Source: Ptiloglossa arizonensis (taxonomy: Eukaryota; Arthropoda; Insecta; Hymenoptera; Colletidae). From it: a DNA stretch of 64,000 nt. Positions 61,728-64,000 of the stretch are shown one piece after another. The position numbers were made by a program, and so were the translations under genes. Within the stretch, counting starts at the first letter, position 1; each line of letters starts with the position of its first letter. Under the pieces are notes generated by a model. It did no database searches and was not told the origin of the DNA. It saw nothing but the letters and a program-made list of their open reading frames with translations. The stretch lies in NCBI RefSeq assembly GCF_051014685.1, contig NW_027478709.1:1-64000 (forward strand), read 5' to 3'.

Positions 61728-64000
61728 AACGCTTAACCAGAATGGCCTAGGGAAAAAATACACATACCGTTGTAATCGGGCGAGTTTCTTCTTTCAGATG
61801 CAACAGGAATTTTTGGGTTAGGTCAATCCGTTCGCGAGATATGGGAGTTTGAAGACAAGAAATGGTTGAGAAGGCAAAAAATTTTTCGCAATTCTGCTGC
61901 TCCGAACGCTTAACCAGAATGGCCTAGGGAAAAAATACACATACCGTTGTAATCGGGCGAGTTTCTTCTTTCAGATGCAACAGGAATTTTTGGGTTAGGT
62001 CAATCCGTTCGCGAGATATGGGAGTTTGAAGCTAAGAAATGGTTGAGAAGACAACAAATTTTTCGCAATTCTGCTGCTCCAAACGCTTAACCAGAATGGC
62101 CTAGGGAAAAAATACACATACCGTTGTAATCGGGCGAGTTTCTTCTTTCAGATGCAACAGGAATTTTTGGGTTAGGTCAATCCGTTCGCGAGATATGGGA
62201 GTTTGAAGACACGAAATGGTTGAGAAGGCAAAAAATTTTTCGCAATTCTGCTGCTCCGAACGCTTAACCAGAATGGCCTAGGGAAAAAATACACATACCG
62301 TTGTAATCGGGCGAGTTTCTTCTTTCAGATGCAACAGGAATCTTTGGGTTAGGTCAATCCGTTCGCGAGATATGGGAGTTTGAAGCTAAGAAATGGTTGA
62401 GAAGACAACAAATTTTTCGCACTTCTGCTGCTCCAAACGCTTAACCAGAATGGCCTAGGGAAAAAATACACATACCATTATAATCGGGCGAGTTTCTACT
62501 TTCAGATGCAATAGGAATTTTTGGGTTATGTCAATCCGTTCGCGAGATATGGGAGTTTGAAGCCAAGAAATGGTTGAGAAGGCCAAAAATTTTTCGCAAT
62601 TCTGCTGCTCCAAACGCTTAACCAGAATGGCCTAGGGAAAAAATACACATACCGTTGTAATCGAGCGAGTTTCTACCTTCAGATGCAATAGGAATTTTTG
62701 GGTTAGGTCAATCCGTTCGCGAGATATGGGAGTTTGAAGCCAAGAAATGGTAGAGAAGGCAAAAAATTTTTCACAATTCTGCTGCTCCAAACGCTTAACC
62801 AGAATGGCCTAGGGAAAAAATACACATACCGTTGTAATCGGGCGAGTTTCTACCTTCAGATGCAATAGGAATTTTTGGGTTAGGTCAATCCGTTCGCGAG
62901 ATATGGGACTCTGAAGCCAAGAAATGGTTGAGAAGGCAAAAAATTTTTCGCAATTCTGCTGCTCCAAACGCTTAACCAGAATGGCCTAGGGAAAAAATAC
63001 ACATACCGTTGTAATCGGGCGAGTTTCTACTTTCAGATGCAATAGGAATTTTTGGGTTAGGTCAATCCGTTCGCGAGATATGGGACTTTGAAGCCAACAA
63101 ATGGTTGAGAAGGCAAAAAATTTTTCGCAATTCTGCTGCTCCAAACGCTTAACCAGAATGGCCTAGGGAAGAAAAACACATACCGTTGTAATCGGGCGAG
63201 TTTCTACTTTCAGATGCAATAGGAATTTTTGGGTTAGGTCAATCCGTTCGCGAGATATGGGACTTTGAAGCCAAGAAATGGTTGAGAAGGCAAAAAATTT
63301 TTCGCAATTCTGCTGCTCCAAACGCTTAACCAGAATGGCCTAGGGAAAAAATACACATACCGTTGTAATCGGGCGAGTTTCTACTTTCAGATGCAACAGG
63401 AATTTTTGGGTTAGGTCAATCCGTTCGCAAGATATGGGAGTTTGAAGCTAAGAAATGGTTGAGAAGACAACAAATTTTTCGCAATTCTGCTGCTCCAAAC
63501 GCTTAACCAGAATGGCCTAGGGAAAAAATACACATACCGTTGTAATCGGGCGAGTTTCTACTTTCAGATGCAATAGGAATTTAAGGGTTAGGTCAATCCG
63601 TTCGCGAGATATGGGAGTTTGAATCCAAGAAATGGTAGAGAAGTCAAAAAATTTTTCACAATTCTGCTGCTCCAAACGCTTAACCAGAATGGCCTAGGGA
63701 AAAAATACACATACCGTTGTAATCGGGCGAGTTTCTACTTTCAGATGCAACAGGAATTTTTGGGTTAGGTCAATCCGATCGCAAGATATGGGAGTTTGAA
63801 GCTAAGAAATGGTTGAGAAGACAACAAATTTTTCGCAATTCTGCTGCTCCAAACGCTTAACCAGAATGGCCTAGGGAAAAAATACACATACCGTTGTAAT
63901 CGGGCGAGTTTCTTCTTTCAGATGCAACAGGAATTTTTGGGTTAGGTCAATCCGTTCGCGAGATATGGGAGTTTGAAGACACGAAATAGTTGAGAAGGCA
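61728..64000. repeat. Second copy of the 94-monomer super-repeat, cut by the window end
   Basis: Matches 45,090-47,362 with two differences and is still matching when the window stops inside a gacacgaaatag monomer, so the true right border is not visible. Between the two copies lie the 8-, 21-, 22- and 25-monomer duplications, meaning the super-unit contains its own nested HORs. Confidence 0.93.

Larger units (their letters stand above)
1..64000. repeat. Satellite DNA array, 177-bp monomer, about 361.6 copies
   Basis: The same 177-bp unit repeats end to end across the window with no interruption. Unit starts (ccgttg or a variant) fall at 1, 178, 356, 533, 710 and so on to 63,891. The phase was checked at 10,088, 20,175, 32,385, 45,306 and 63,891; net drift from exact 177-bp spacing is -2, -4, -7, -7 and -7 bp, which leaves no room for a foreign insertion that is not a whole number of monomers, and none was seen on reading. 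All copies share one orientation. Monomers differ by a few percent and fall into linked-variant families arranged in higher-order repeats. Arrays of this kind usually occupy centromeric, pericentromeric or subtelomeric heterochromatin; which applies here cannot be read from sequence alone. Neither array edge lies in the window, so total size is unknown. I do not recognise the family by name. Confidence 0.99.

Noticed and set aside
1..64000. CRISPR array
   Set aside because: Repeats are 177 bp and abut directly, with no unique spacers of uniform length.
1..64000. Human alpha satellite or another familiar centromere repeat
   Set aside because: The 177-bp length and motifs do not match the alpha satellite sequence I know; identity to other named satellites could not be tested without a search.

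Overview
The whole 64-kb window is one uninterrupted tandem array of a satellite DNA with a 177-bp monomer. I count 361 complete monomers plus a 110-bp partial copy (63,891-64,000), all head-to-tail in the same orientation. I found no protein gene, RNA gene, transposon, inversion or unique-sequence island. The open reading frames present (61-111 codons) are by-products of a monomer length divisible by three (177 = 3 x 59), and nearly all of them need non-ATG starts. An array of this size and order is typical of centromeric, pericentromeric or subtelomeric heterochromatin in a eukaryote, assembled from long reads. I do not recognise the monomer as a satellite I know by sequence (it is not human alpha satellite), so the species stays open. 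A reconstructed monomer has 75 G+C of 177 (42%) and 8 CpGs where about 7.7 are expected. This lack of CpG depletion mildly favours a host with little CpG methylation, or very recent homogenisation.

Monomers fall into families defined by linked variants (monomer position 1 = first base of ccgttg). Important sites are 38 (caatag/caacag), 55 (ttaggtc/ttacgtc), 70 (cgcgag/cgcaag), 75 (gatatgg/gatttgg), 81 (gggag/gggac), 88-93 (gccaag/gctaag/gacaag/gacacg), 101 (ggttgag/ggtagag), 107-113 (ggcaaaaaa/gacaacaaa) and 122 (cgcaatt/cacaatt). The families are arranged in higher-order repeats (HORs) whose size is not constant: I measured copy-to-copy offsets of 8, 9, 10, 11, 12, 13, 15, 18-19, 21, 22, 25 and 94 monomers.

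Layout: 1-1,528 monomers without a long nearby copy that I found; 1,529-5,390 a 13-mer duplication; 5,366-12,232 interleaved 18/19-mer and 21-mer copies; 9,682-15,124 a nearly perfect 15-mer tandem duplication; 15,390-21,960 three copies of an 11- to 13-mer block; 21,680-24,960 a 9/10-mer; 25,534-27,952 a 9-mer; 28,563-31,253 a 10-mer; 31,254-39,330 12-, 10-, 8- and 9-mer copies; 39,331-45,089 12- and 9-mer copies; 45,090-64,000 a zone of 8-, 21-, 22- and 25-mer copies, whose first 2.27 kb returns almost unchanged 16,638 bp (94 monomers) later and runs off the window end.

Most interesting: (1) each typical monomer carries two stretches resembling the mammalian CENP-B box, one matching 8 of 9 core bases; (2) a 94-monomer super-period; (3) a sharp asymmetry in single-base indels, 23 in the first 30.1 kb and none seen in the last 33.9 kb; (4) chimeric monomers that localise unequal-exchange junctions to a few bases. 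There are no genes here to work together; any function would be structural or chromatin-related.
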